Origin: Bacteroidota bacterium
Lineage (GTDB): Bacteria; Bacteroidota; Bacteroidia; Chitinophagales; Chitinophagaceae
Length of the DNA stretch: 40,351 bases
Assembly: GCA_013286485.1 (NCBI GenBank)
Contig: JABDFN010000006.1
Location: forward strand, 1-40,351
Direction: 5' to 3'
Positions within the stretch are counted from its first letter, which is position 1; each line of letters starts with the position of its first letter. The notes under the pieces are model-generated. The model saw only the letters and a list, made by a program, of their open reading frames with translations. It did no database searches and had not been told where the DNA came from. Both the position numbers and the translations under genes were made by a program. Positions 7,942-16,752 of the stretch are shown in pieces.

Positions 7942-9773
7942 AAAGGATAGTAATTATATTGGTTGTGCTGCTATATAGCAGTGATGGATATTGCCAGGGC
8001 ATGGGTGCGGTGCAGGAGGAGAAAACGCCTTTGCAACAAGCAAGGGAATATGCCATGAAAAGCCTATACGATAAAGCCGATAGCATATTTCAGCAGCTAT
8101 ATGAGCAGAACCGTATGGATGTTACCGTGTACAATGATTACCTGAATACGCTGCTGATCGCTAAAAAATACAAGGACGCGGAAAAACTGGTGGACGACCA
8201 GAAAAGCTATAGGCCCCGCTACCCGCTACCATATATAGATATGGGACGCATTTTGATAGCAGAAGGCAAGGAGAAAAAAGCAAACGACCAGTTTGACATT
8301 GCTATTCAGTACATAAATGGCGATGATATGCTTACGCAACAAATGGGGAATACTTTTTTGCATATTGGCAAAGATGAATATGCCATAAAAACTTACGAAA
8401 GAGGGAAAGACCTGTTGGGCAATCCTTATGTATATTCTTCACCACTTGCCAAGCTCTACGCTAAAACCGGTAATATGGAGAAAGCCATCAGCATACTTGT
8501 AGAAGCAGGGAATCTTCAATTCGGCGGAGTAGATAATACGAAGGCTACTGTATTAGAATTACTGGGTACTGACCCTAAAAAACTGCAACTCACTCAAAAA
8601 GCACTGATCAAAAAAATAAATGAACAACCAGAAAACATCAGCTATATAGACCTACTGACCTGGCTATACATTCAAAAAAATGACTGGGATGGCGCTTTGC
8701 TACAAATAGAAGCTCTTGATGAACGCAATAAAGAAGACGGAAGAAAGCTGTTGGATTTTGGACGTACTGCTACCAAAGAAAAGCAGTATGACATTGCTAT
8801 TAAAGCTTATACGGAGATAACGGATAAAGGGAAGCAATCAACGTCTTACACGCTGGCAGCAAGTGAAAGGTTGGCAACAGAGATACAAAAACTAGAGAAT
8901 AATTATAATTACAAACCGGATGATATAGCTAATCTTGCAAAAGAGTATGAAAGTTTTCTGACCGATTTCCCTAATTATTACGGAACAGAGACTGTAAGGG
9001 ACTATGCTACTTTAGAAGCACAATATAACAATGCTCCAAAAAAAGGCATAGATATATTACTGAAGGCAATTAATACCCCAATTGCAAGAAGAGATTTTAT
9101 TGGGCAATGCAAACTGCAATTAGGGGACTATTACATTCTCAATGGGCAAGTATGGGATGCATCGCTTACTTATAGCCAGGTAGATAAAGAATTTAAACAA
9201 GATGTATTAGGAGAAGACGCCCGTTTTAGAAATGCCAAGATCTATTATTACGAAGGTGATTTTGAAATGGCACAAGGGGAATTAACCGTATTAAAAGCAT
9301 CTACTTCGGAACTAATTGCCAATGATGCCCTTGACCTCTCGGTACTGATAACAGAAAATATTGGGACAGACAGCAATTATGTACCACTGAAAAGATTTGC
9401 TTATGCCGACCTATTGATATTCCAAAACAAGGATAAAGAGGCAGAGACATTGCTAGATAGTATTGCCAATGCATACCCGAAACATCCTTTGAAAGATGAT
9501 ATACTGATGCTGCGGGCGAAACTTGCTGAAAAGCATCGTGAGTATGATAATGCCATTGCTTACCTGAAGCAGGTATATGAGCAATTTGGTAAGGATGTAT
9601 TAGGCGACGACGCTGTATTTAAACTGGCAGGTATATACGAGAAATACTTACACGATAATGCCCAGGCAAAACACTATTACGAACAATTGATCATAGAGTA
9701 CCCCGGCAGCACTTATGTACAAGAGGCCAGGAAAAAATTGCAGCAACTTAACTTACCAACTGTTTTGCCTTAA
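7938..9773 (+). CDS. Exported TPR-repeat protein
   Basis: Starts with GTG inside the stop region of the previous gene (GTGA overlap). The N-terminus (MKRIVIILVVLLYSSDGYCQ) is a signal peptide with a likely cleavage before QGMG. The 611-residue product is nearly all helical tetratricopeptide repeats; clear units include KSLYDKADSIFQQLYEQN, DEYAIKTYERGKDLLG, KQYDIAIKAYTEITDKG, WDASLTYSQVDKEF and, at the end, YDNAIAYLKQVYEQFG and NAQAKHYYEQLIIEYPGS. The last two resemble the tandem TPRs of BamD/YbgF-type proteins. It probably acts as a periplasmic scaffold, but no partner is identifiable. It is followed after 29 bases by comEC. Confidence 0.85.
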   Translation: MKRIVIILVVLLYSSDGYCQGMGAVQEEKTPLQQAREYAMKSLYDKADSIFQQLYEQNRMDVTVYNDYLNTLLIAKKYKDAEKLVDDQKSYRPRYPLPYIDMGRILIAEGKEKKANDQFDIAIQYINGDDMLTQQMGNTFLHIGKDEYAIKTYERGKDLLGNPYVYSSPLAKLYAKTGNMEKAISILVEAGNLQFGGVDNTKATVLELLGTDPKKLQLTQKALIKKINEQPENISYIDLLTWLYIQKNDWDGALLQIEALDERNKEDGRKLLDFGRTATKEKQYDIAIKAYTEITDKGKQSTSYTLAASERLATEIQKLENNYNYKPDDIANLAKEYESFLTDFPNYYGTETVRDYATLEAQYNNAPKKGIDILLKAINTPIARRDFIGQCKLQLGDYYILNGQVWDASLTYSQVDKEFKQDVLGEDARFRNAKIYYYEGDFEMAQGELTVLKASTSELIANDALDLSVLITENIGTDSNYVPLKRFAYADLLIFQNKDKEAETLLDSIANAYPKHPLKDDILMLRAKLAEKHREYDNAIAYLKQVYEQFGKDVLGDDAVFKLAGIYEKYLHDNAQAKHYYEQLIIEYPGSTYVQEARKKLQQLNLPTVLP

Positions 9774-9802
9774 TAATTTGTATTTTGACGTTGCAAATAT
9801 CT

Positions 9803-11857
9803 ATGCAACATTCATTAATCAGAAAAGCCTATTTCTGGGAAACTGCTCCTTTCTTTAGATTATTGCTGCCCTTAATAGCAAGCATTATTTTTTATTCTTT
9901 TACAAGTTACAGGACAGCTTTATGCTTTCTTGTTGTGTCAATAACATGTACAATTGTTTTTATTGTCACCAATTTTATTAATAAGCCGCTTACATTCTTT
10001 CATGCCGTCCGTTTCATCCTTATAAGTACCAGCTTATTCTCAATTGGATGGTTATTGTGTTATTATAATGATGTAAAAAATGATCAAAATTGGTTTGGGA
10101 ACAATATGCAGGCTGATGCTTACATAGCCAGGATATCTTCGGAGCCAATGACGAAAGAAAAAACATGGAAGCTGGAAGTGAATGTATTGTATAACATGCA
10201 AAATGGCCAGCGACATCGTGTAAACGGAGAGGCCTTTGTATATGTATTCAGAAATAATTTTCCTATTACAATTCAAAATGGTGATACCATTATTCTGCCT
10301 AATAACTGGCAAGGGATAAAGAATGCAGGGAATCCTTTTGAATTTGATTATGTGGATTATTGTGCTAAAAATAATTTATACTATACGCAATTCATTAGTG
10401 GCAGCGATATTAAATTGTATAACCACGGAATTTATAAAGACAAAAGCATTACAGAGCGAGCACATGATTGGTGCATGGATCAACTAGCAACTTATTTACC
10501 TGACTCCGCCACAGCCGGACTCATTCAGGCTATGCTGTTGGGCGATGAGATACATCTCGATGAACATTTATTACAGGCTTATGCAGATACCGGTATTGTG
10601 CATATCATAGCTATATCGGGAGGGAACGTGGCTATTTTTTTTCTTATTATTTCTTTTTTATTATGGTGGATAAAAGATGCTAAATACCGATGGATAAAGT
10701 ACATCGTAGCGTTACCCCTTGTTTGGTTTTATGTATTAATGGCAGGTGCGCCGCCCTCAGCTATACGAGCCGCTATTATGTTCTCTATATTGGCCATTGG
10801 CTTTTCGCTGAATAAGCAACATAATAGCTTAAATTTCCTGTTGGCTGCTGCGTTTATTTTGCTTTGTGCAGTGCCTATGTGGTTATTCTCTGTAGGGTTT
10901 CAATTATCATTTATTGCAGTATTATCATTAATACTTTTTTACGCTCCTATTTACCAGTTGTTCACCCCAACCCATATTATTATAAAGAACTTATGGTCAA
11001 CTATTGTGGCCAGCCTTGCAGCTGAGATACTAGTGGCACCCGTTGTAATTTATTATTTTCATTTGTTTCCCTTATGGTTTCTTGCAGCCAATGTAATAGC
11101 CTATCTATTTATGGGACTCACATTGATATTGGGGATGGCTATTGTAGGTGTTAGCTATATACCCATTGTCGCAAAGGCGATTGGAACTACTACCATATTC
11201 ATAGTAACCATCTTTGACAGGATAGTATATTGGTTGCAGCAGCAAAATCCTGTAGCACTACATTATTTGTACCTTAAAAATTATGAACTGGCACTCATCT
11301 ATACTGTAATAACCGGGATTGCTATATACCTGTTCCATAAAAATAAGCCCTCATTATATATCAGTATGCTATTGATCTGTCTCCTATTTATTTCGATTTA
11401 TATGAATGAATCTGTGGCATCGCATCAACAAAAATTGGTTGTATATAATGCCGCACGAAGTAACCAGATAGAATTAATACAAGGCAAGTATCATTATACA
11501 GTTGTCAAAGATCCTATTGACTCAAAGAAAATGAAATATATAGCCGACCCCTCCCATACTGTATGGCGTGCGTGGAGAACGGGTATTTTACCTACTACCC
11601 ATTATTTTATCATTAACGGAAAAAGTGTTTTAGTATTAGATACCGGCATACAAAACATTTCTCATGCAGATCATATAATCATTACAAAAACATTACAACA
11701 AGACCCCAGATATATCATAAAGGTATATTATCCGAAAGAGGTCGTTTTAGCCTCTGCAAGCAGGGAACAGGAAACAGCAAAATGGGAGCGTGCATGTAAA
11801 GAAAACAACATAAGATTATTTGTTGTTCGCACAGAAGGGGCTTATGTTTTGGAGTAA
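9803..11857 (+). CDS. comEC: ComEC/Rec2-family competence membrane channel
   Basis: I take the ATG at 9803 rather than the in-frame TTG at 9785. The 684-residue product begins with several membrane segments and a DUF4131-like soluble segment (GNNMQADAYIARISSEP onward). The Competence domain follows: GLIQAMLLGDEIHLDE, the hallmark HIIAISGGNVAIF near residue 265, MAGAPPSAIRAAIMF and FQLSFIAVLSLILFYAP, with about ten hydrophobic segments. ComEC moves single-stranded DNA across the inner membrane in natural transformation. The C-terminal region (after about residue 545) sits where many homologues have a metallo-beta-lactamase domain, but no HxHxDH metal motif is seen. This short form seems usual in Bacteroidota. 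It probably shares a transcript with the TPR gene. Confidence 0.92.
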   Translation: MQHSLIRKAYFWETAPFFRLLLPLIASIIFYSFTSYRTALCFLVVSITCTIVFIVTNFINKPLTFFHAVRFILISTSLFSIGWLLCYYNDVKNDQNWFGNNMQADAYIARISSEPMTKEKTWKLEVNVLYNMQNGQRHRVNGEAFVYVFRNNFPITIQNGDTIILPNNWQGIKNAGNPFEFDYVDYCAKNNLYYTQFISGSDIKLYNHGIYKDKSITERAHDWCMDQLATYLPDSATAGLIQAMLLGDEIHLDEHLLQAYADTGIVHIIAISGGNVAIFFLIISFLLWWIKDAKYRWIKYIVALPLVWFYVLMAGAPPSAIRAAIMFSILAIGFSLNKQHNSLNFLLAAAFILLCAVPMWLFSVGFQLSFIAVLSLILFYAPIYQLFTPTHIIIKNLWSTIVASLAAEILVAPVVIYYFHLFPLWFLAANVIAYLFMGLTLILGMAIVGVSYIPIVAKAIGTTTIFIVTIFDRIVYWLQQQNPVALHYLYLKNYELALIYTVITGIAIYLFHKNKPSLYISMLLICLLFISIYMNESVASHQQKLVVYNAARSNQIELIQGKYHYTVVKDPIDSKKMKYIADPSHTVWRAWRTGILPTTHYFIINGKSVLVLDTGIQNISHADHIIITKTLQQDPRYIIKVYYPKEVVLASASREQETAKWERACKENNIRLFVVRTEGAYVLE

Positions 11858-11878
11858 GCCAAAGCTTAGTATCTTCGC
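11847..11878 (+). promoter_or_regulatory. Putative purH promoter
   Basis: TTTTG at 11847-11851, then 18 bases, then TATCTTCGC at 11870-11878, one mismatch from TAnnTTTGC. The spacing fits the Bacteroidota TTG-N17-23-TAnnTTTG pattern and leaves an 18-base gap to the purH ATG. The -33 box overlaps the last codons of comEC. Confidence 0.45.
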
Positions 11879-11896
11879 GGCTCGAAAGCATTTTAC

Positions 11897-13411
11897 ATGA
11901 ATCGCAAAATACAATCAGCACTTATTTCTGTTTTTTATAAAGATGGGTTAGAACCAATAGTTCACAAGCTGCATGAACTAGGCGTACAATTATATTCTAC
12001 AGGTGGTACACAAACATTTATTGAACAAGCAGGTATTCCGTGTACTGCTGTTGAAAAAGTGACAGGATATCCGTCCATTTTAGGGGGGCGGGTAAAAACA
12101 CTGCATCCTAAAGTATTTGGAGGTATATTGGCAAGACGCGATCTTGCAGAAGACCAAAAACATGTGCAGGAATATGATATCCCTTTGTTTGACCTTGTGA
12201 TCGTTGACCTGTATCCGTTTGAAGAAACTGTAAAGAGTACAACAGACGAAAAAACGATCATAGAAAAAATAGACATCGGCGGCGTATCTCTAATACGCGC
12301 TGCGGGTAAAAACTATAAAGATGTATGCATTGTTGCTTCGCGCCATCAATACAGTCACTTGCTGCAATTACTGGAACAACAAAAGGGCGTAACTACGCTT
12401 GATGAGCGCAGAAATTTTGCTGCCGCTGCATTTACAGAATGCGCGCACTATGATGTAGCTATTGCAGGATATTTTAACCAAAATAGAGAAGCTGACCATT
12501 TCCAATTATCAGTTGGTGGTAAGCAATCACTACGTTATGGAGAAAATCCGCATCAAGCTGCTGCATTTTATGGTGCTATTAATACCCTGTTTGAAAAACT
12601 GAATGGGAAAGAGCTCTCTTATAATAACCTGGTAGATATTGATGCCGCCTGCCAGATCGTTTCAGAATTTTCGAATCCTGTATTTGCCATCATTAAACAT
12701 ACAAACGTATGCGGTATTGCTGAGCGGAATTCAGTATCAGAAGCCTGGGCCGCTGCATTAACAGGAGACCCCGAAAGCGCATTTGGCGGCGTGCTCATCA
12801 CCAATCAAACCATTGATAAAGAAGTTGCCGAAAAAATAAATGAATTGTTTTTTGAAATACTTATTGCTCCATCATACCATGAAGATGCATTGACGATATT
12901 AAAGAGCAAGAAGAACCGCATATTACTACAACAAAAAGAAAAGTTCTACCCTAGTAAAGAATTCAAACGCATTTTGAATGGAATACTGGTTCAGGAAGCT
13001 GACACCAAAAATTATGCAGAATGGACAGAGGCGGGTACACGTGCAAGTACAGCAACTGAAAAGGTAGACCTGGTTTTTGCTAATATTGTTTGTAAACATT
13101 TAAAATCGAATGCTATTGCACTTGTAAAAGACAGACAATTAGTAGGCAAGGGTTGCGGGCAAACAAGCCGCGTAGATGCGTTACGCCAGGCACTGGAAAA
13201 GGCAAAGCAGTTCGGTTTTTCGTTACATGGTGCTGTACTGGCCTCTGATGCATTCTTCCCGTTCGATGATTGTGCACGTTTAGCGCACGAAGCAGGTATA
13301 AGTGCATTGATACAGCCCGGAGGTTCTGTACGTGATAATGACACTATAGAATTTTGTAAGGCTAATAATATGGCATTGGTAATGACACAAACGCGCCATT
13401 TCAAACATTAA
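11897..13411 (+). CDS. purH: Bifunctional AICAR formyltransferase/IMP cyclohydrolase
   Basis: Catalyses the last two steps of de novo purine synthesis, converting AICAR to FAICAR and then to IMP. The 504-residue product has the N-terminal MGS-like cyclohydrolase domain (VQLYSTGGTQTFIEQAGIP, GGRVKTLHPKVFGGILARR, VDLYPFEETV, IDIGGVSLIRAAGKNYKDV). The transformylase domain starts around residue 200 with SLRYGENPHQAAAFYG and holds the catalytic Lys-His pair in FAIIKHTNVCG (about residues 267-268), then ESAFGGV and a C-terminal IQPGGSVRDNDTIEFC. Length and motifs are complete. It appears to have its own promoter after comEC and is followed by a GNAT gene. Confidence 0.97.
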   Translation: MNRKIQSALISVFYKDGLEPIVHKLHELGVQLYSTGGTQTFIEQAGIPCTAVEKVTGYPSILGGRVKTLHPKVFGGILARRDLAEDQKHVQEYDIPLFDLVIVDLYPFEETVKSTTDEKTIIEKIDIGGVSLIRAAGKNYKDVCIVASRHQYSHLLQLLEQQKGVTTLDERRNFAAAAFTECAHYDVAIAGYFNQNREADHFQLSVGGKQSLRYGENPHQAAAFYGAINTLFEKLNGKELSYNNLVDIDAACQIVSEFSNPVFAIIKHTNVCGIAERNSVSEAWAAALTGDPESAFGGVLITNQTIDKEVAEKINELFFEILIAPSYHEDALTILKSKKNRILLQQKEKFYPSKEFKRILNGILVQEADTKNYAEWTEAGTRASTATEKVDLVFANIVCKHLKSNAIALVKDRQLVGKGCGQTSRVDALRQALEKAKQFGFSLHGAVLASDAFFPFDDCARLAHEAGISALIQPGGSVRDNDTIEFCKANNMALVMTQTRHFKH

Positions 13412-13428
13412 ATTCTTATATTCGGTCT

Positions 13429-13977
13429 GTGGTATCTATACTTATAGACGAAGACATGTTGTTGCGCTCATTCAGACCCAGTGATGCCAATGATCTTTTT
13501 CATGCAGTTAATAATTCAAGACAGCATCTGCGTCCATGGTTTGATTGGGTAGACCCCACTACAAAAGTGGAACACTCCCTTCACTTCATACAACAATCTT
13601 TACATGAATTACAATATCAGGAATCGTTGGCCCTGGGCATTTTTTATAAAAGCCATATTATTGGCAGTATAGGCGTCCATCACTGGAACCATACCACCAA
13701 AAAAGCCGAATTAGGATATTGGATCAGTAAACAATATGAAGGGAAGGGCGTACTCAATAAATGCATAACAAGATTTATAGATTTTCTTTTTAACAAGGCG
13801 GAGCTAAACAAGATAGAGATCCGTTTTATACCCGCTAACGTCCGAAGTGCCAAAGTAGCAGAAAGGCTCGGATTTAAAACCGAAGGTATTATTCGCCAAA
13901 GCAGTATGCGAAATGGTAAGCTGGAGGATATGGTTGTTGCAGGCCTTTTAAAGCAGGAATGGAAACATCTATCCTGA
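13429..13977 (+). CDS. RimJ/RimL-type GNAT N-acetyltransferase
   Basis: A 182-residue acetyltransferase starting at GTG. The start is supported by the family pattern SILIDEDMLLRSFRPSDAND followed by HLRPWFDWVD. The acetyl-CoA site is GYWISKQYEGKGVLNKCI, and the end AKVAERLGFKTEGIIRQSSM is typical of the RimJ/RimL/YdaF branch, which acetylates N-terminal alpha-amino groups of ribosomal proteins or other amines. The substrate here is unknown. A later ATG at 13456 would cut into the first conserved strand. It follows purH by 17 bases and converges on lpxD with only three bases between stops. Confidence 0.85.
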   Translation: MVSILIDEDMLLRSFRPSDANDLFHAVNNSRQHLRPWFDWVDPTTKVEHSLHFIQQSLHELQYQESLALGIFYKSHIIGSIGVHHWNHTTKKAELGYWISKQYEGKGVLNKCITRFIDFLFNKAELNKIEIRFIPANVRSAKVAERLGFKTEGIIRQSSMRNGKLEDMVVAGLLKQEWKHLS

Positions 13978-13980
13978 AAA

Positions 13981-14934
13981 TCATTTTTCTTCCTTACCGG
14001 TAAGCTTTTCCCACATTTCGGGTATTCTCTTCACCCAATTGAGTTCTTTCATTTTTGTTCGGGCATCTTCTACAGGACTTCCAAAATATGTTTTACCCCC
14101 TTCGATGCTAGACGGTACCCCACTCTGCGCATATACAATGGCCCCCTTGCCAATTGTGAGGTCTTTACTCACGCCTGCCTGCCCCCACAGTATTACTTCA
14201 TCTTCAATTATTGCCTTACCACCAACTCCAACCTGAGCTGCAAACAAACAATTCTTACCTACCACTACTCCATGTCCAATATGCACCTGGTTATCAAACT
14301 TCGTGCCTCTGCCAATTATGGTATCACCACTTACACCCCTATCTATTGTACAACATGCCCCTATCTCTACATCACTTTCAATAATTACTCTGCCACAGCT
14401 CAGCATTTTATCATATTGAACTTCCCTCTCTTTGCGGCGTTTAAAATAAAAAGCATCTGCCCCTATCACAGTTCCGGCATGTATTACCACATTATTACCA
14501 ATAATAGTATGATCGTAAATAGTAACATGCGGATGAATCAAACAGTTTTTTCCTATCTGAACATGATTACCGACAAAAACATTGGGTTGTAAATGAGTAC
14601 CTTTCCCTATAACAGCAGTATCACTAACCATTTTATGAGCGGGTTCAAAAGGACGAAAATGATCAACGATCTTTATATAAGCACTAAACGGATCAGTGTG
14701 TACTAATAATGTTTTGCCCTCCGGGCAATCTACTTTTTTATTTATAATGATAATTGTAGCTGCAGAATTAAGACAGGTATTATAATATTTTTCAAAATCA
14801 ACAAAAGAAATATCTCCTTTTGTTACCTTATGTATCTCATTAATACCTGTAGCCATCTGATCTGCATTGCCTGATAAGGTGGCACCTATAAATTCAGCTA
14901 TCCATTTTACTGCTACCGGTTTTTCAAACTTCAT
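13981..14934 (-). CDS. lpxD: UDP-3-O-(3-hydroxyacyl)glucosamine N-acyltransferase (LpxD-type)
   Basis: Adds the second 3-hydroxyacyl chain to UDP-3-O-acylglucosamine in lipid A synthesis. I prefer the ATG at 14932-14934 (MKFEKPVAVKWIAEFIG) to the TTG three codons upstream. The N-terminal uridine-binding domain (residues about 1-100) leads into a left-handed beta-helix of hexapeptide repeats (VIGKGTHLQPNVFVGNHVQI, IGNNVVIHAGTVIGADAF). The likely catalytic histidine lies in NQVHIGHGVVVG. The C-terminal helix is KTYFGSPVEDARTKMKEL and beyond. It is 317 residues. It is not beside lpxC, fabZ or lpxA here; Bacteroidota often carry two LpxD-like genes, so this may be the paralogue rather than the main lipid A enzyme. 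Confidence 0.85.
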   Translation of the reverse strand: MKFEKPVAVKWIAEFIGATLSGNADQMATGINEIHKVTKGDISFVDFEKYYNTCLNSAATIIIINKKVDCPEGKTLLVHTDPFSAYIKIVDHFRPFEPAHKMVSDTAVIGKGTHLQPNVFVGNHVQIGKNCLIHPHVTIYDHTIIGNNVVIHAGTVIGADAFYFKRRKEREVQYDKMLSCGRVIIESDVEIGACCTIDRGVSGDTIIGRGTKFDNQVHIGHGVVVGKNCLFAAQVGVGGKAIIEDEVILWGQAGVSKDLTIGKGAIVYAQSGVPSSIEGGKTYFGSPVEDARTKMKELNWVKRIPEMWEKLTGKEEK

Positions 14935-14950
14935 GTCTGTCAAATTTGTG

Positions 14951-14959
14951 GCAAAAGTA
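14951..14959 (-). promoter_or_regulatory. Putative -7 element of lpxD
   Basis: The minus strand reads TACTTTTGC, a perfect match to TAnnTTTGC, 16 bases before the preferred lpxD ATG. No TTG was seen at the usual distance upstream. The footprint overlaps the divergent promoter of the aminotransferase gene. Confidence 0.5.
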
Positions 14960-14963
14960 CAAA

Positions 14964-14993
14964 TTGAAACTGTGGATTAATTATGTACTTTTA
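14964..14993 (+). promoter_or_regulatory. Putative promoter of the class IV aminotransferase gene
   Basis: TTG at 14964-14966, 19 bases, then TACTTTTA at 14986-14993, one mismatch from TAnnTTTG. It leaves 23 bases to the start codon at 15017. Its -33 box lies just upstream of the lpxD -7 element on the opposite strand, so the two polymerase sites overlap. Confidence 0.45.
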
Positions 14994-15016
14994 TTTCACA
15001 TCTGTTTATCGGCAAT

Positions 15017-15859
15017 ATGGCGGCTCCATTTATTAATCTGAACGGCAAATTCATTTCAGCAACAGATACCCAACCTGCGCATGATAACCGGGCATTTCGT
15101 TATGGATATGGCCTTTTTGAGACCATGCTATTTGCAAACGGACATATAGCCCTTTTGCAATACCACTGGGAGCGATTATTTGCAGGCATGAGACAATTAC
15201 AATTTGATATTCCAGACTTTATTTCTTACGAATGGCTGGAACAGGAAACTGCAAAAACAGTTGAAAAAAACGAACTTGAAAAGCTGTGCAGGGTGAGGCT
15301 GCAAGTATATGCTGAATCCGGAGGCCTGTATGATATAAAAAATCAAAAACCGGGATTTATTATTGAGTGCTTCCCCCTCGAGCCGTCTTCGATAGAACTA
15401 AATAATAATGGGGTCATAGTTGGCATTGCTACCGGGTTGCAAAAAAGCACTGATGCATTGTCTAACCTAAAAACATGCAGCGGACTGATATATGCCATGG
15501 CTGCAAGACAAGCTGCCAGTGAAAAATGGAATGACGCGCTGATCTGCAATTCGAACAATATTATTATTGAAAGTACTATAGCTAATATTTTTTGGATAAA
15601 AGACAAAGGGGTATACACCCCCCCTTTGTCAGATGGTTGCATAGCGGGTGTTATGAGAAGACATGTTATTACCCAACTTGCCGGCAAAGGTATACACATA
15701 CAAGAAAGATCATTAGACCTGCATGCCGCATTGCATGCTGATGAAATGTTTCTTACAAATGCTGTTAAAAGAATAAAGTGGGTACGTTCATTGAATGAAG
15801 TAACTGCCTTAAAGAATTCAGTTACAAAGGAAGTATATCATATTATTACCAGTTATTGA
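15017..15859 (+). CDS. Class IV aminotransferase, probably aminodeoxychorismate lyase
   Basis: A 280-residue PLP enzyme of fold type IV. The N-terminal FRYGYGLFETMLFANGHIAL, the presumed PLP lysine in NLKTCSGLIYAMAAR, the IIESTIANIFWIKD stretch with its conserved Glu, and YTPPLSDGCIAGVMRR are the family signatures. Candidates are PabC (4-amino-4-deoxychorismate lyase, making p-aminobenzoate for folate) or a branched-chain or D-amino acid aminotransferase. Short length and lack of branched-chain-type motifs favour PabC, which would match folP elsewhere in the window, but sequence alone does not settle this. A 10-base inverted repeat lies inside the gene at 15602-15630. Confidence 0.85.
   Translation: MAAPFINLNGKFISATDTQPAHDNRAFRYGYGLFETMLFANGHIALLQYHWERLFAGMRQLQFDIPDFISYEWLEQETAKTVEKNELEKLCRVRLQVYAESGGLYDIKNQKPGFIIECFPLEPSSIELNNNGVIVGIATGLQKSTDALSNLKTCSGLIYAMAARQAASEKWNDALICNSNNIIIESTIANIFWIKDKGVYTPPLSDGCIAGVMRRHVITQLAGKGIHIQERSLDLHAALHADEMFLTNAVKRIKWVRSLNEVTALKNSVTKEVYHIITSY
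15602..15630 (+). repeat. Intragenic inverted repeat
   Basis: GACAAAGGGG (15602-15611) and CCCCTTTGTC (15621-15630) are perfect inverted arms of 10 bases with a 9-base spacer. It lies in codons for the conserved KDKGVYTPPLSDG region, so it may arise from coding constraint. No T-run follows, so it is not a standard terminator. Confidence 0.5.
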
Positions 15860-15940
15860 CACATGTGCAAAATAAAATAACACACTACACATATATTTAT
15901 TTAAAAATCTATTTTATCTTGACGTTCAAATACTCATTTT

Positions 15941-16555
15941 ATGAAGAAACTTCTACTATTTTTTACCATTATTACATCTTTACATTTTCCTTCCGTTGCA
16001 CAGTTCCTCAATCTTCGCTATGGCCCTGAAATCGGCGTTGGCATTAGCACTTTGAACATTGCTGTAACAAGTGGAACGAGTCAACAAGCCACTGCTGTTT
16101 CGGGTAAAACAACCAAGCAATTTGGTATTGTTGCAGATAAGTCTTTTAGTGAACATTTTTCCATCCAACCAGCTCTTTTATATGTTGGTAAAGGTGCCAG
16201 CGGAACAAGCATTAATTATTTGGAAGTACCCGTGAACCTTGTTTATACAAAAGGAGAAGGCCATGGTGTTTTTGTTAGTATCGGTCCTTATATCGGATAT
16301 GCAATTGGTGGTACCGGGGTTAACATAGGCAAGGCATCCGATACTACATCTACCAATCTCGGAATAAAATCGATAGATTATGGTGTGCAAGCTGGTTTGG
16401 GCTGGCAACTTAGAAACGGGCTTATATTCAAATTCAATTTCGACATGGGGTTGAGCGACTTGAATTTTAAAACCACAGATCAAAAGATAACGACCGGCAC
16501 TTTCATGTTTACAATCGGATGGCTGCTCTGGGGCCAATCAATGTATGATCTATAA
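15941..16555 (+). CDS. PorT-family outer-membrane beta-barrel protein
   Basis: A 204-residue protein with a signal peptide (MKKLLLFFTIITSLHFPSVA) likely cut before QFLNLR. The mature part is made of alternating-residue beta strands typical of the OMP_b-brl_2/PorT-like family: YGPEIGVGISTL, FGIVADKSFSEHFSIQPALL, INYLEVPVNLVYT, VFVSIGPYIGYAIGG and a closing strand GTFMFTIGWLLWG. Such 8-stranded barrels are common in Bacteroidota; a few (PorT/SprT) are needed for T9SS, but most have no known role. It shares a block pattern with the next gene and is a likely tandem paralogue. It is followed by a clear terminator. Confidence 0.8.
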   Translation: MKKLLLFFTIITSLHFPSVAQFLNLRYGPEIGVGISTLNIAVTSGTSQQATAVSGKTTKQFGIVADKSFSEHFSIQPALLYVGKGASGTSINYLEVPVNLVYTKGEGHGVFVSIGPYIGYAIGGTGVNIGKASDTTSTNLGIKSIDYGVQAGLGWQLRNGLIFKFNFDMGLSDLNFKTTDQKITTGTFMFTIGWLLWGQSMYDL

Positions 16556-16562
16556 ATACTTT

Positions 16563-16592
16563 ATAAGGCTCCCTAATCGGGGCCTTATTTTT
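16563..16592 (+). terminator. Rho-independent terminator after the first PorT-like gene
   Basis: AAGGCTCC (16565-16572) pairs with GGGGCCTT (16579-16586) through a six-base loop, with one G-T wobble and two further A-T pairs at the base, followed by a T-rich tail. It ends seven bases after the stop codon region begins to fall away, so the two paralogues are separately transcribed. Confidence 0.75.
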
Positions 16593-16752
16593 GGGAATAT
16601 TATCAACACCTCTCATCCAAAAGTTTTTGTCATATAGAAACTATTTAGCAAGTATTTCTATCTCATAAACAGCATTTCGTAATATACATCTGCATTTTGT
16701 AGCCTGAAAACAAGGTAGTGGCATAATTCTTACCACATTTTTTGAAAAATGG

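Noticed and set aside
11460-11857. Possible metal site (HADH) in the ComEC C-terminal region, as in a metallo-beta-lactamase domain
   Set aside because: The canonical HxHxDH and its spaced second histidines are absent; the HADH lies in a strand leading to an ordinary turn, so no metal site is claimed.
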